A stretch of 64,000 nt of DNA from Engraulis encrasicolus (lineage: Eukaryota > Chordata > Actinopteri > Clupeiformes > Engraulidae). Location: contig NC_085858.1 of the NCBI RefSeq assembly GCF_034702125.1, positions 54,831,624-54,895,623 on the forward strand. The letters are read 5' to 3'. The notes under the pieces were generated by a model. It had not been told where the DNA came from. It searched no databases and saw nothing but the letters and a program-made list of their open reading frames with translations. How positions within the stretch are numbered: position 1 is the stretch's first letter; each line of letters begins with the position of its first letter. The translations under genes were made by a program, and so were the position numbers. This document shows positions 42,301 to 61,756 of the stretch, piece by piece.

Positions 42301-45300
42301 TCAAAGTCTTATGCAAACAGTTCCTTCCCTCCATGACACCCCTGCAGTAAGTCTGAGCTCCACCTAGGGGTCCCAACCCCTAGTCTGGGAACCACTGATG
42401 TAATCTTGCCTGATTATCGTCGACTTTTAACTCATTGATGCCTAATGTTGCATTGCGCAACATTGGCCCTGGCGCCAGGAGCTGCATTATGCAACATTCA
42501 GGCTCATGAGATTTGAGACAACTTTATCAAAAATCTCTGTCTGTTTGAGATGAATGAACACATTCTAATGAAAGACGAGGGTCTTGGTGTTTAAATACAA
42601 CTTAGAGCATGTTTTATGTGCTTCTGAAGCTGAGATATTTAGGCCTTTATAGGCTGAGGGCAGCTTCTCTTGAAAAGGGCTCCGGCATTCAGCACCCTTT
42701 TTTGCAGGTGCCTTAGGCGTCAATGGGTTAAATCTTGTTTCGAGACTTAGGTCAAAGAAAGTTGATCTGACAAGAAGCGTCATTTTGTTTCTGTCCCGGT
42801 ATCCACTTAATGTCGGGTGAACACCCATTTAGGAGACCTTCGGAGTCCTGAGGTTGAGAATCAATGAAGTCCCCTTTGCGCAAGACGTGCGCAAACACCT
42901 CAAAAAGAGAAGAAGACATAGGGGACAACGCCCCCTTAAGAGACCCAACTTGAGCACATGCTTTTGCATTGAGTGGGCGTGTTTTGCGAGATCTTGCTCT
43001 GATTCAGTATTTTTGCTTAGGTCTAACCAAGTGCTTAACAAATAACGCTTCCCCAACAGCATGACTGACCCGCCTCCCTTGGTTTGCCACTGGTGGATGT
43101 CAGAAAAGGCTGTGCCCAAGCTTACACCACGTCACTGCCTTGAACACGCCTCTACCCAGGGCCGTTGGAGCTGCTCAAAATTAAGACAAAATAGGGTCAT
43201 CAGAGCTGCTTAAAGTTGATTGGTTCCCACCAAAGTGGGTGGAGTTCCCCGATTTCTCTGGAGCTCTGAAACAATATTTGTATTGCAGTTGACCTGATAA
43301 GTAGCTACAACGAAGGTGACTAGGGGGCATGGCCTGGCTACAGGTAATCCACTAGTGAAGCTTCTCCGCGGCTCTGCTGTGGCTATTTCGGTAGGGCACT
43401 GGGCTTCTACACCGGCGACCCGGGTTCGAATCTACACCGGCGGCCCGGGTCATGCGCCGATCCTTCTTCATCGGTCTCTCCCCAACTTTTTCCTGTCTCT
43501 CTCAACTGTCCTGTCACGAATAAAGTCGTAAAAGAACAAAAAATGTTTTTTTTTGTTTTGTTTTTTTTAAAGTAATGCTTGTCCACTTACGGTCCAGGTT
43601 TCTTTGAGGTTGAGGGAGTCTGAAGTCCATCCTGCGTCTGCGTCCCCTGTTGTAGTTTCTGGTTGATCTGCTGCATTAACCATTGGTTTCTTACTGGTGC
43701 TAGTTTTTCAGGCATTTTAATACCAAGATCAGCGTAATATTTCTTCAACATTTTGCTTGTTATTCTGAATTCAGTCCCTTCAGGGGAAAAGTCGTCTTCT
43801 TCACCCTATATGAAAGACATTAATAGAAACATTGACATTCCTGGCTTTTTCCACATTTGTATTCTGAAATACCTTCACAATTTCAAGTGAACGACCCTAC
43901 CGTGTCGCTAAGGGTAGGGCTCTTGTCTGCGACACGGACGTCCTTTGCCGGCTCTTCCCCATCTCTCTCTCCCAACTCGCTTCCGGTCTCTTTTCCCCTA
44001 TCCTGTCATGTGAAAATAATAGTTAAGACTTGAAAAGCCCCCAAAAAACAAGTTTAAAAAAAAACAAATCCAAGTATAGATGGAAGGAAAGTGAAGACAA
44101 ATCAGTGTAGCCTACTTACTGCAGCCCGTCTACTGCGTGGGTCAATTGCTGCCTAGAAGTAACAACACAAACATGTAGTACATCAGAATTAACATAACAG
44201 CATTTTGATGATACATATATAAAACAGTATAAACATTGATCAATAAGTAAGTTATACCTTTTTTGGCCCAACACCATGAGGAAAGTCAAATATGGTGGGA
44301 ATCGCTCCTTTTGACAAACGTGGCCTTTGGCCATTACAATTAACATATTTGTCCTCAAAGTGTTTGGTACAAATCATTGTGTTGGGAGATGGTTCCCAGT
44401 TCTTCCATCTGCACTTGGCAATCCATATTTTGAGGAGTTTGGGATTATCATGTGGAAATCTGCAGAATTTATAAAAAAAAAAATAAAATAAAAAAAAACC
44501 TGTCACAATGTGTAGTTAAGAGCCTCATTCATTATTATTACCTTCGCCAGAAGGTTATGTTTTGCCCGCCGTGTATTTATTTGTCAATATGTCTGTCTGT
44601 CTGTTTGTTTGTTTGTACTTCGTATAACTCAGACAGAACTGAGCCGATTTTTATGAAATTTAGTGGGATGATTGGCCATGACCCAAGGGACAATTGATTA
44701 GTTTCTGGGAGTGATTGGGTCAAAGGTCAAAGGTCAAGGTCACGAAAAGGTCAAAAACGTACATTGAGCCGATTTTTATGAAATTTAGTGGGATGATTGG
44801 TCATGACCCAAGGAACAATCGATTACTTTTTGGGAGTGATTGGGTCAAAGGTCAAAGGTCCAGGTCAAGGTCACGAAAAGGTCAAAAACGTAAATTGAGC
44901 CGATTTTTATGAAATTTAGTGGGATGATTGGTCATGACCCAAGGAACAATCAATTACTTTTTGGGAGTGATTGGGTCAAAGGTCAAGGTCAAGGTCACGA
45001 AAAGGTCAAAACGTCAATTGAGCCGATTTTTATGACATTTAGTGGGATGATTGGTCATGACCCAAGGAACAACCGATTACTTTTTGGGAGTGATTGGGTC
45101 AAAGGTCAAGGTCAAGGTCACGAAAAGGTCAAAAACGTTTTTCTTTGCCAAGCACTATATGCCAGAAGAACGTGTACATGCTGAATTGAATAAGAGGTCA
45201 AGACTGGGCCAAAAATTTAATATTACGATATTCCGGTCCGATTTAAATGAAACTAACACCAAAAATTTGGAGAATGTTATGCCCCACACTTTGAAGATGG

Positions 45301-48300
45301 CCAGAAAAAAATAAGTGGCGTAGGCGAAGGTTTGCGCTCTACCGAGTGCCCATTCTAGTTCATTATACTTTAATTAATTGATTTAAAATTTCTTACAATA
45401 CAATACAATCTGTATTTATATAGCGCAATATCACAACTTAAATGGTCATACATCAGCTCTGGTGGCTGCCGCACAGTGCCAGTTGTCTGGGGTTCATGTG
45501 AGAAGGTGCATGCATACGGGCCTTGTTTTTTCGTAACATTGGTTAAAAACCTACAAAACTGTTATTTTTCATTTAAAAAACAAATGTCAATGAAAGAAGA
45601 TGTGGTACATTATGTTTCATATTAGTCTTAGATGAGAAGAAACATTTTTGTTAAGATTTATGTAAAGGTTTATATGTCAAATATCCTGCGGTGTGACTGT
45701 AACATTAATGAAACCTGGAATATAATATATATATAAATTACCCAACAACATTTTGAATAATGTATGAAGCATTTAGCATGACTGCATAAATATTAACTTT
45801 ATATCAAGATATGTGAATGTGAAAAAACTCAAGACAGTAATATTAACTACAAGTTCAATTTCGTAACACAAATTGCGTCCTGTGGGGTGACATGTATGTC
45901 AATGTGATGGGCAGCTGCAAGGCCAACTACAACGGTCTTAAAGACTGGCTCCTAATCAGTCAGTAGCTCAGTTATTGGAGAGTGCTGTGGAAGTTTAAGG
46001 TGACTATTAACCTCTTAATATTTCTGTTTCAGTTCAGTTTCTGTCACGCAATGCTTAGGTTCATTTTATGGTGTCCTGTGGTGTGACTGCTCTTATAGAA
46101 GGAAAAAAAGTTTTTTTATAAATGAAAACACATATTAAGATTAAACACAATATCATTATCAAGTTAGCATGAGCTCAGATGTCAGTCATGTATACAAAAG
46201 GATTAAAATGGCCATAATGCAGTGAATTTCCTGTGGCGTGACTTCATTTTCCTGCGGTGTGACATGCCTATGCAATGTGTTGATGCAGGACACATTTTCC
46301 CAAAAATGTCAAAAATAAGGTGAAATTCCACGGACCACTAAGTGCTTTATAGTAATAGAGTAGTGTCAGGGACAGGACTGGACTGATCATCTGGCATAAC
46401 AGGCATTTTCCCGGTGGGCCCTGCACCCTATTCCAGGTAGGCCTACTCAAAAACTACACGGCTTCTGCCCATTGTCAATGGACAAAGTTGAAGCTAGACC
46501 ATTTTAAGAATTCAGAGAAGGTAGGGTTGAAAGAATAAGCTCAGTAAAATAATTTTCTAAATGTTCAAGCATCAAAGGGTATGTTGTAGCTGTATATGAT
46601 GGCAACTAGTGGCTAGCATGTGTTGAGGAATGTATGCCGAGCACTGGAGAGGTGAAACTGAACTTCCTGCATCCTCATGGACCATCTCCATCCTTCACAT
46701 ATTCCGATTGACATGCTGTCTTGTGATATTACTATGGTATTACCATATTATTATTCTGTGATTTGTATGATGCCACATTTTTTGAGTCCCATTATCTCTG
46801 AAAAGAATAAATAACCAAACACCAGCGCATTTCAGGTGTTGTTAATGACATTGTAGGCTATGTTTAGAATAGGAACCGGCCATTTTAAAATATAAGTTTT
46901 TTTGCTATTCAATTTTTAATTTTTCAATTTATGATAATTCATATTCTGAGGGTTGTTGTATTCTATGCTGTTTGTGTAATTTGTAGAGTCAGAAAAGAGC
47001 TTTCAAATAACACCATGGACATCTTTTTGTGACTTACACTGACTGATATAATCAAGGCTGAGTGCATAGTGTCCTACCCTCATATGTAAACCTTCGCTAG
47101 TCTGTTTGGTGTCAGATTCACACAAATGCAGTTCTGGGGTGCTACCTTGCTACTTAACAGGCACAGCAAGTATGATTGAAATCCGTGTCGGTCGGGTCTC
47201 AAAGTGTCTGATTTCACGTGAAATGACCCAATGGATTTAAATAATTTTGCTTGATACCGTAGTCCTACACAGGCGAAGGGGCTGTCGTGCCGAAAAGCGA
47301 GTCCCTGCCAGAACACGAGTGCCGTCATTGAAACCAATGGAAACCTATGACCAATTTTTCCAAATATATATTTTTTTTACCAATTTTTGCTGACAAATCC
47401 GACACAATTTAACATGGAAAGCCTATCAATAAAGCATCTACATTCATTCTGGAAGTATTACAAAGAGCTGGTTACAATTTCAGTATTAATTCCATAAAAT
47501 AATCGAAGAACATAACACATGTTACGGTTTCATTCAAATAGCTCATATTAAAGGGACAGTTTGGTCAATTTCAACATGCAGTTGTATTGCTCACGCTACC
47601 CTTGACTTGTCAGTACCTGGTGATGCCATATTTTTCGACCCACCCCTTTCCGAGATATGAGCAATTCTAATGGGGGCAGCGTTTGTTTACATTTCTAAAA
47701 AATGAAACACAGGCCAACTCCAAATATTTTTCCCAAAAGGTACTGCCGTTTGCTAGTTGTCTCCTGATGTTTTATAAGCTTTTGGATGTTTTTGGGAATA
47801 AATAAAAATGTTTTTTTGAAATGTAAACAAAGAGCTGCCCCCATTACAATGACCAGGATCTCGGAAACGGCTGAAGAAGAAGAAAAGAAAATCTCAGGCA
47901 CTGACAAGTCCAGGGTAGTGTGAGCATTACAACTGCATGTTGAAATTGACCAAACTGTCCCTTTAAGTAGAGGACGAGTAATGTTTCATAAGCATATGTT
48001 TAGTTCATAAATTATGTAATTAATTCTGCAAAAATTAGTATAATTTTCTCTCAAAAAATGTCATTGGTTTCAATGAGGGAACTCGTGTTCTGGCAGGGAC
48101 TCGCTTTTCGGCACGAGACCGCTTCAAATGACCTTTTTTTCATCACCAGCCAAAATGGCCTGTAGGTGTTGTTAAATCTTACTGGCCAAACACACTAACT
48201 AATTGGTCAAAGTGGCTAGATAATTTTTACTAACCCAACTGAAATTTCATCAGCATTTGGCTGGTTGGCTGGTGTTAATTTAGAATCCCTGCTTACATTA

Positions 48301-50459
48301 AAAAAAAAAAAAAAACTGAAGGGGAGGGATATGTTTCAGATTTTAAGCAATGCCAATGGAATCCAATTAAAGTGTGATTAAAATGTATAAAAAGTGGATA
48401 TCAAAACCAGAGGTGGGCAACCTCCCCCATCCCCCCTACACTTGATGGGTACATGCTTGCACATTAGGCCTACTACCAGTATACAGTGGTGCTTATATGT
48501 TTACATACCCCAGCAGAATATACGCTTTCTTGGCGATTTCTCACAAAATATGAAGGATTACACAAAACCTTTTTTTTCACTCATTGCTAGTGACTGGCTT
48601 AAGATATTTATTAGCAATATTCTGTGTTTACTCTTTCAAAAGCATGATCACAACCCAAACTACCCAAAAGACCCTGTTCAAAAGTTTACATACCCTAGTT
48701 TCTGATGCTGAATATGGCCCTGTTTAACATCAGGGACCGCTCTAAATTGTTTGTGGTAGTTGTGGATAAGGCTCTTAATGTTCTCAGAAGACAAAACAGC
48801 ACATTCTTCCTGGCAGAATGGTTGTTTCCTATAATATCTTTGGGTGTCTTGCTGGAACCTCACATTTGAGGTTTCCCCTGAATGGCTCAATGATGTTGAG
48901 ATCGGGAGAGTGAGACGGTCGCTCAAAAACGTCATTTTATTCTTTCTGAAGCTAATGATGGTTTGATTTGGCTTTCTATGTTGAAATATTGTCATGTTGG
49001 CATGTCCAAACAGTGGACCATGTGCAGTTTCAAGGCTGATGTGTGCCAAGTTTCCTCCAGTATTTTTCACAGGGCAATGCATTCATCATTCTGTGAGTAT
49101 GGACCAAAAGTGTAGTGCATTTGTAACTCAAATGTCCCCATGACATCAGTGGTCCATAACCATGTTTCACAGAATGGATGGTGTAACTTTCATCATAGGC
49201 TCCGTTGACTGTTCTCCAAATGGTACTGTTAATAGTGGCTGAAAAAAGTTCCATATTGATCTCATTTTTCCAAATGACTTTGTCACAGGCATTCTGATGC
49301 TTCTCACTATGCTATTTGGTGTATCATATGCAAAATAATTTTTTTGTAGTAATGGCTTTCTCCTGGCAACCCCCAACAGCCCATCTTTCCTCAAGTGCCT
49401 CTTTCTTGTACAGTTTAAAACATTTTTTCATGTTGTCCTATATTTCACCTGAAGTTATTTTTTGGTTGTCCTATGCCTCCTGAACAATTTCCCTTGCAAT
49501 GATCATTGCAATGCAATGGTTCCCTTGCCCATTGGCTTGATTCCAACCAAACCCCTCATATTGCATTTCTGAATTGAAATTCCAACAGTGCCAACATGAC
49601 AATATTTCGACACAGAAAGCCAAATCAACCCGTCATCATTAGCTTCAGAAAGAATAAAATGAAGGTTTTTGAGCGACCATCTCACTCTCCTGATCTCAAC
49701 ATCATTGAGCCACTCAGGGGAAACCTCAAATGTGAGGTTCCAGCAAGACACCCAAAGGTATTATAGGAAACAACCATTCTGCCAGGAAGAATGTGCTGTT
49801 TTGTCATCTGAGAACATTAAGAGCCTTATCCACAACTACCACAAACAATTTAGAGCGGTCTTTGATGTTAAACAGGGTCATATTCAGCATCAGAAACTAG
49901 GGTATGTAAACTTTTGAACAGGGTCTTTTGGGTAGTTTGGGTTGTGATCATGCTTTTGAGAGAATAAACACAGAATATTGCTAATAAATATCTTCAGTCA
50001 GTCACTAGCAATGAGTGAAAAAAAAAGGTTTTGTGTAATCCTTCATATTTTGTGAGAAATCACAGAGAAAGCGTATATTCTGCTGGGGTATGTAAACATA
50101 TGAGCACCACTGTATGCAAGTAAGGCCATTTATTTCTCACAATAGCCTCATGGTTCTATGGTAAACTGATGTGCTTTCTGCCAGCTATTCATTACAACAC
50201 AACTTTTTCAAAATCTTTGTTGTAGGCCTATTACACCATTCCACCAAAAAGCTAAATGCAGAAAGGCATAAACGAAAAAGCCCCTAAATTTCATGTTCCA
50301 AGCAAGATAACTGATACTGTAGTCCACAAGTTTCAAAGAGCTGTCGCCTCTTGATGTAAACATAAACTATGTTGATGTTTTGTCTACTCACCTGTGAAAT
50401 CCGACGCGGTTGTCTCTCTTCTTAGTAGTGCAGTTATATGCGATACACGAAACAGGCAT
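33309..50459 (-). CDS. THAP domain-integrase core fusion protein (unnamed, probably domesticated)
   Basis: Twelve exons join in frame with GT-AG junctions: 50392-50459, 44258-44459, 44120-44152, 43591-43805, 39776-39875, 39470-39505, 39314-39361, 36245-36478, 35532-35650, 35075-35240, 34480-34564, 33309-33388, for 461 codons. Residues 1-82 form a THAP C2CH finger: C5, C10, the FHRFP junction, W35, C53, H56 and the closing AIPTIF. Residues 102-234 have no recognised fold. Residues 235-400 resemble Gypsy/GIN retroviral-type integrases: WEWLALDFRGPLPDS, then DYHSKWVEAFPV, HRQT, HPKDWNIFLP and the HPTTKKSPFAQMYL end block. The first catalytic Asp (D245) is kept, the second is Arg (R304 in ILTR), and the Glu position aligns to Phe (F344). 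A non-enzymatic, DNA-binding role is therefore inferred. The tail (408-461) is acidic and serine-rich. Intact frame and many introns argue for a host gene rather than a live element. I recognise the parts, not the gene; some exon choices (6, 7) are short. Confidence 0.8.
33470..34335. mobile_element. Probable non-autonomous hAT element
   Basis: Ends AGTGCTTCTCAACGGGGGCG and AAAAAGGTTGAGAACC are the inverted type seen in hAT elements. GGGGGCGTT blocks recur near both ends. A target duplication was not seen. In the last intron of the THAP-integrase gene. Confidence 0.6.
34687..34858. mobile_element. Short fold-back MITE, copy 1 of 3
   Basis: Ends GCTCTAAATTAAC and GTTAATTTAGAGC are inverted; the body repeats CAGCCAAAATGGCTAG-type blocks that pair with TTTGGCTGGTTGGCTAG. 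Other copies: about 36683-36835 and 48121-48292. Confidence 0.75.
36065..36190 (+). mobile_element. SINE 3' fragment
   Basis: Ends TTTGGATAAAAGCGTCAG, CTAAGTGTAATGTAATG, the same tail type as 28478-28690 in the other orientation. Directly downstream of the donor of the integrase exon 36245-36478. Confidence 0.65.
36540..36680 (-). mobile_element. tRNA-derived SINE fragment
   Basis: Minus-strand CCCCCATCCCC, CTGTCTCTCTCGCTGTCC and the GCCTTTATT-like end match the SINE family at 28015-28225, with decayed head. Confidence 0.55.
36683..36835. mobile_element. Short fold-back MITE, copy 2 of 3 (decayed)
   Basis: Shares CCTTTTTCATCACTAGC, CTACCAGCCAACTGA and GGCCGGTTAGAGGGTG with the copy at 34687-34858. 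Confidence 0.6.
37835..39289. mobile_element. Tc1/mariner-type element with ~250-bp inverted ends
   Basis: Begins CAGTGCCATGAGAAAGTTTG after TA and ends with its complement before TA. The arms pair for roughly 250 bases, with GGGCACCC blocks. The core has no intact ORF. In an intron of the THAP-integrase gene. Confidence 0.85.
39955..40315. mobile_element. Fold-back MITE (AAAGGTACACTGTGTA ends)
   Basis: Same family as 3793-4117: AAAGGTACACTGTGTAAG on the left, CACAGTGTACCTTTC on the right. Confidence 0.7.
40497..41937. mobile_element. TIR DNA transposon, non-autonomous, ~215-bp inverted ends
   Basis: ACCCCAACTCCGATGAAGTT at the left end is inverted at the right end. The arms pair through the AGTTGGGACG block at about 40690-40707 and 41727-41745. 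No intact transposase. Superfamily not assigned. Confidence 0.8.
42074..42397. mobile_element. Non-autonomous hAT element with 8-bp target duplication
   Basis: Ends CAGTAGTTTCCAAACG and TCTGGGAACCACTG; ATGTAATC is duplicated at 42066-42073 and 42398-42405. It is 324 bases, without coding capacity. Confidence 0.85.
42812..42995. repeat. Dispersed repeat, second copy (see 19315-19535)
   Basis: Contains AGGAGACCTTCGGAGTC, CACCTCAAAAAGAGAAG and CTTAAGAGACCCAACTTGAG, the inverse of the ddx17-intron copy. Confidence 0.6.
43370..43560 (+). mobile_element. tRNA-derived SINE
   Basis: Head with GGTAGGGCACTGGGCTTC, B box GGTTCGAATC, then CGGTCTCTCCCCAAC, CCTGTCTCTCTCAACTG and an A/T-rich tail. In an intron of the THAP-integrase gene, about 30 bases from exon 43591-43805. 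Confidence 0.8.
43895..44065 (+). mobile_element. tRNA-derived SINE, internally deleted
   Basis: Keeps GGTAGGGCTCTTGTCTGCGA, CCTTTGCCGGCTCTTCCCC, CATCTCTCTCTCCCAAC and an A-rich end, but lacks the B box region seen at 43370-43560. Confidence 0.7.
44541..45350 (+). mobile_element. Interspersed element with four ~125-bp tandem units
   Basis: ACCTTCGCCAGAAGG at the left and GGCGTAGGCGAAGGT at the right are inverted-type ends. The core has four units starting at 44641, 44766, 44897 and 45020 (GAGCCGATTTTTATGAAATT). Each can be read as MKFSGMIGHDPRNN, LLFGSDWVKG. This family recurs in many animal genomes; a Helentron-like non-autonomous origin is one possibility. Confidence 0.75.
45360..47270. 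other. Intron of the THAP-integrase gene with five copies of a 14-bp motif
   Basis: No known mobile element was recognised. TCCTGYGGYGTGAC (one variant) occurs at 45684, 45878, 46074, 46229 and 46250, all on the plus strand. Confidence 0.55.
47284..48117. mobile_element. TIR element containing a second fold-back element
   Basis: TCGTGCCGAAAAGCGAGTCC, CTGCCAGAACACGAG on the left is inverted on the right (48075-48116). Near 47550-47966 lies a nested MITE. Confidence 0.75.
47549..47966. mobile_element. Fold-back MITE nested in 47284-48117
   Basis: TTAAAGGGACAGTTTGGTCA, ATTTCAACATGCAG on the left pairs with its complement at 47935-47966. Inner parts of the arms also pair (GGGGGCAGC with GCTGCCCCC). 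Confidence 0.8.
48121..48292. mobile_element. Short fold-back MITE, copy 3 of 3
   Basis: TTTCATCACCAGCCAAAATG and GGCTGGTTGGCTGGTGTTAA match the copy at 34687-34858. Confidence 0.65.
48484..50112. mobile_element. Palindromic Tc1-like element, copy 1
   Basis: Begins CAGTGGTGCTTATATG after TA, ends with its complement before TA; 1629 bases. Minus-strand 49082-48678 and plus-strand 49669-49917 encode the same decayed transposase C-terminal sequence (SHSGETSNVRFQQDTQRYYR in both), so the arms are inverted copies of one 3' half. A further decayed transposase segment lies in the middle (49394-49167, minus). In intron 1 of the THAP-integrase gene. Confidence 0.85.
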
Positions 50460-50665
50460 GATCCTACAGTTTTTTTATTTTATTTATACAGGATGTACTT
50501 TTAGAGTTTAAACAAGAGAGCAAAATAAAAAACGTCTACGAGGAAGAGGAGCTTGAAAACGGGCATTCTCTGCGGGCCTCGGCCCCTGGTGATACGGGCG
50601 CACATTTATTACGTAAGCACTGAATTTCTTCTCCTCCTCCCCACCGCACGGTACTAGGTTTATTA

Positions 50666-50681
50666 CCACCACCTAGTGGCC
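50666..50681 (-). promoter_or_regulatory. CTCF-like motif
   Basis: On the minus strand CCACTAGGTGG matches the CTCF core closely. It lies about 210 bases upstream of the THAP-integrase start codon, between two genes. Confidence 0.35.
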
Positions 50682-50880
50682 TATCATGTTTGGTAGGCGA
50701 AATGACCAGATCTGCACCTTCCTCTCATTTTCGTATGCGTTGTATTTCTTTAAAAAAAGATAATAAATAAAATGATAATATAAATAAAATCTTCCCCACA
50801 GCCTGTCTAGAACCTCTCTGTCTTCCCTTTTATACAGTAGTTAACATCAAGTATAAATACATGGTGGAAACTTCAGAATG

Positions 50881-50886
50881 TTTATT
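50881..50886 (-). terminator. Putative rusf1 polyadenylation signal (AATAAA)
   Basis: The plus strand reads TTTATT, i.e. AATAAA on the minus strand, about 240 bases past the rusf1 stop at 51127. It is the best-placed canonical signal between rusf1 and the next gene. Confidence 0.5.
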
Positions 50887-51126
50887 GCAAATGATCAACA
50901 GAGTATAAAAACAGTTCCTATTGAAACCTATTTAGGCCACATGAAAAACATTGTGTATGAGATACATGTTTATACTGCCATTTTTTTCTATGAAGGGGGT
51001 GTCTAATATTGAATTTCCATGCCACCATGTGACATACTTTATTTATTTTCCTTCAAGTCAAATTTGGTCCTAGTTTGCCTTTACTGGCACATTTCTTTCA
51101 ACTTGTTCCCTCCTGGGCTGTTTAGT

Positions 51127-60747
<9,621 letters not shown>

Positions 60748-60860
60748 CTGCAAGTAATAAGATGTGCATTACAGAGAGATAGCCTACTACAAGCTACTAC
60801 CACATAGGCAGAACGGATGCATTTCATGCGGCGTTTAGGGAATGTGTTCTCAGCCTATAT

Positions 60861-60873
60861 CGCCCTCTACTGC
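60861..60873 (-). promoter_or_regulatory. CTCF-like motif
   Basis: On the minus strand GCAGTAGAGGGCG agrees with the CTCF consensus. It lies in the presumed first rusf1 intron, about 115 bases upstream of the coding start. Confidence 0.35.
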
Positions 60874-61105
60874 TATTTGCACAACGTTAAGCCAACAGAC
60901 AACATTAGCCTACCTCAAGGAAACAACTTTCGACAGTTTCTGAAGTAACTATTCATAAATTGTCCACTATGCGTGCAATAATTTCACATTCTCAATTAAA
61001 CCAGACATGCAGCTAGCTCTTATATTGAGCTCACACTTGTACTTTAAAGCGTGCACGGCAACTGTAACGGTAGAAACGTGCAAACCACAATATTTGCAAA
61101 CATAC

Positions 61106-61200
61106 CACGACATGTCAGTGTCCTCTTCCGTGTTTGACTAGAACCGCCACGTCAGCTGATGTTGTACTGCATTTCAATTGGTGCATCCTCACGATGACGT
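61106..61200 (-). promoter_or_regulatory. Putative rusf1 leader exon and core promoter
   Basis: A donor-like GTATGT on the minus strand begins at 61105, in the right direction to splice to the ATG-bearing exon at 60747. Upstream, the plus strand shows a CRE-like half site (ACGTCA, 61149-61154 area), an inverted CCAAT (ATTGG near 61177) and a second CRE-like GATGACGT near 61193. No TATA box is seen. The transcription start was not located; this is inferred from motif position relative to the gene. Confidence 0.45.
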
Positions 61201-61209
61201 TCCACATAC

Positions 61210-61665
61210 CCTTGCAGAGCCATACAGTGAACAGAGTTACGCGATTGGAGGACCAGGAATTAAATTGCAGCCCCGCCTTTCAGCGAGATAAGGGAGTTCC
61301 TAAAGCTGCTGTCTTCCCATAGACTCAACATAGAACCACCACATTAACAGCCAAAAATAAAGACTAACGAACTATACTGCAGGGTAATAACCACAAATAT
61401 GTAAACTATCAACTGTCTTGGTGGTGATAATCACAACACTTTTAGCACCTGTGATGCTTATCTGAAGTTATTACTACGAACAGCAAGTCTTGTCATATTC
61501 CCTGCATTGCGTGCTGTGTGCTACGCCCACTACTAGGAACTAACATTCGCAACGCTGAGCAGTACTGAGAAGCTAAAACAGCTAATTTTGCTAATGAGGA
61601 AGTCGGCCTTAGGGCACAGCGGAGATCGCCTGACTCTGTTCACTGTATGGCTCTGTACCCTTGCT
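61210..61665. repeat. Inverted repeat flanking 0.4 kb
   Basis: GAGCCATACAGTGAACAGAG near 61218-61237 is inverted near 61635-61655. Possibly a small TIR element upstream of rusf1; no TSD confirmed. Confidence 0.5.
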
Positions 61666-61756
61666 TTGTGGAGCAAAGTAAAATCACCTGCGAGAATTGT
61701 ACTTGTTGCTGAGAAGCATATGGCTACGTTTTGTTGTTAAAAACGTTTGTATTGTT

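Larger units (their letters stand above)
50460..51126. other. Intergenic space between rusf1 and the THAP-integrase gene
   Basis: About 670 bases holding the rusf1 3'UTR and poly(A) signal (50881-50886) and the promoter of the THAP-integrase gene. A GC-rich patch near 50560-50650 is probably the promoter core. A CTCF-like motif lies at 50666-50681. Confidence 0.5.

Noticed and set aside
44541..45314. Protein-coding gene with MKFSGMIGHDPRNN repeats
   Set aside because: Frame changes between units and the inverted ends fit a repeat-bearing mobile element.
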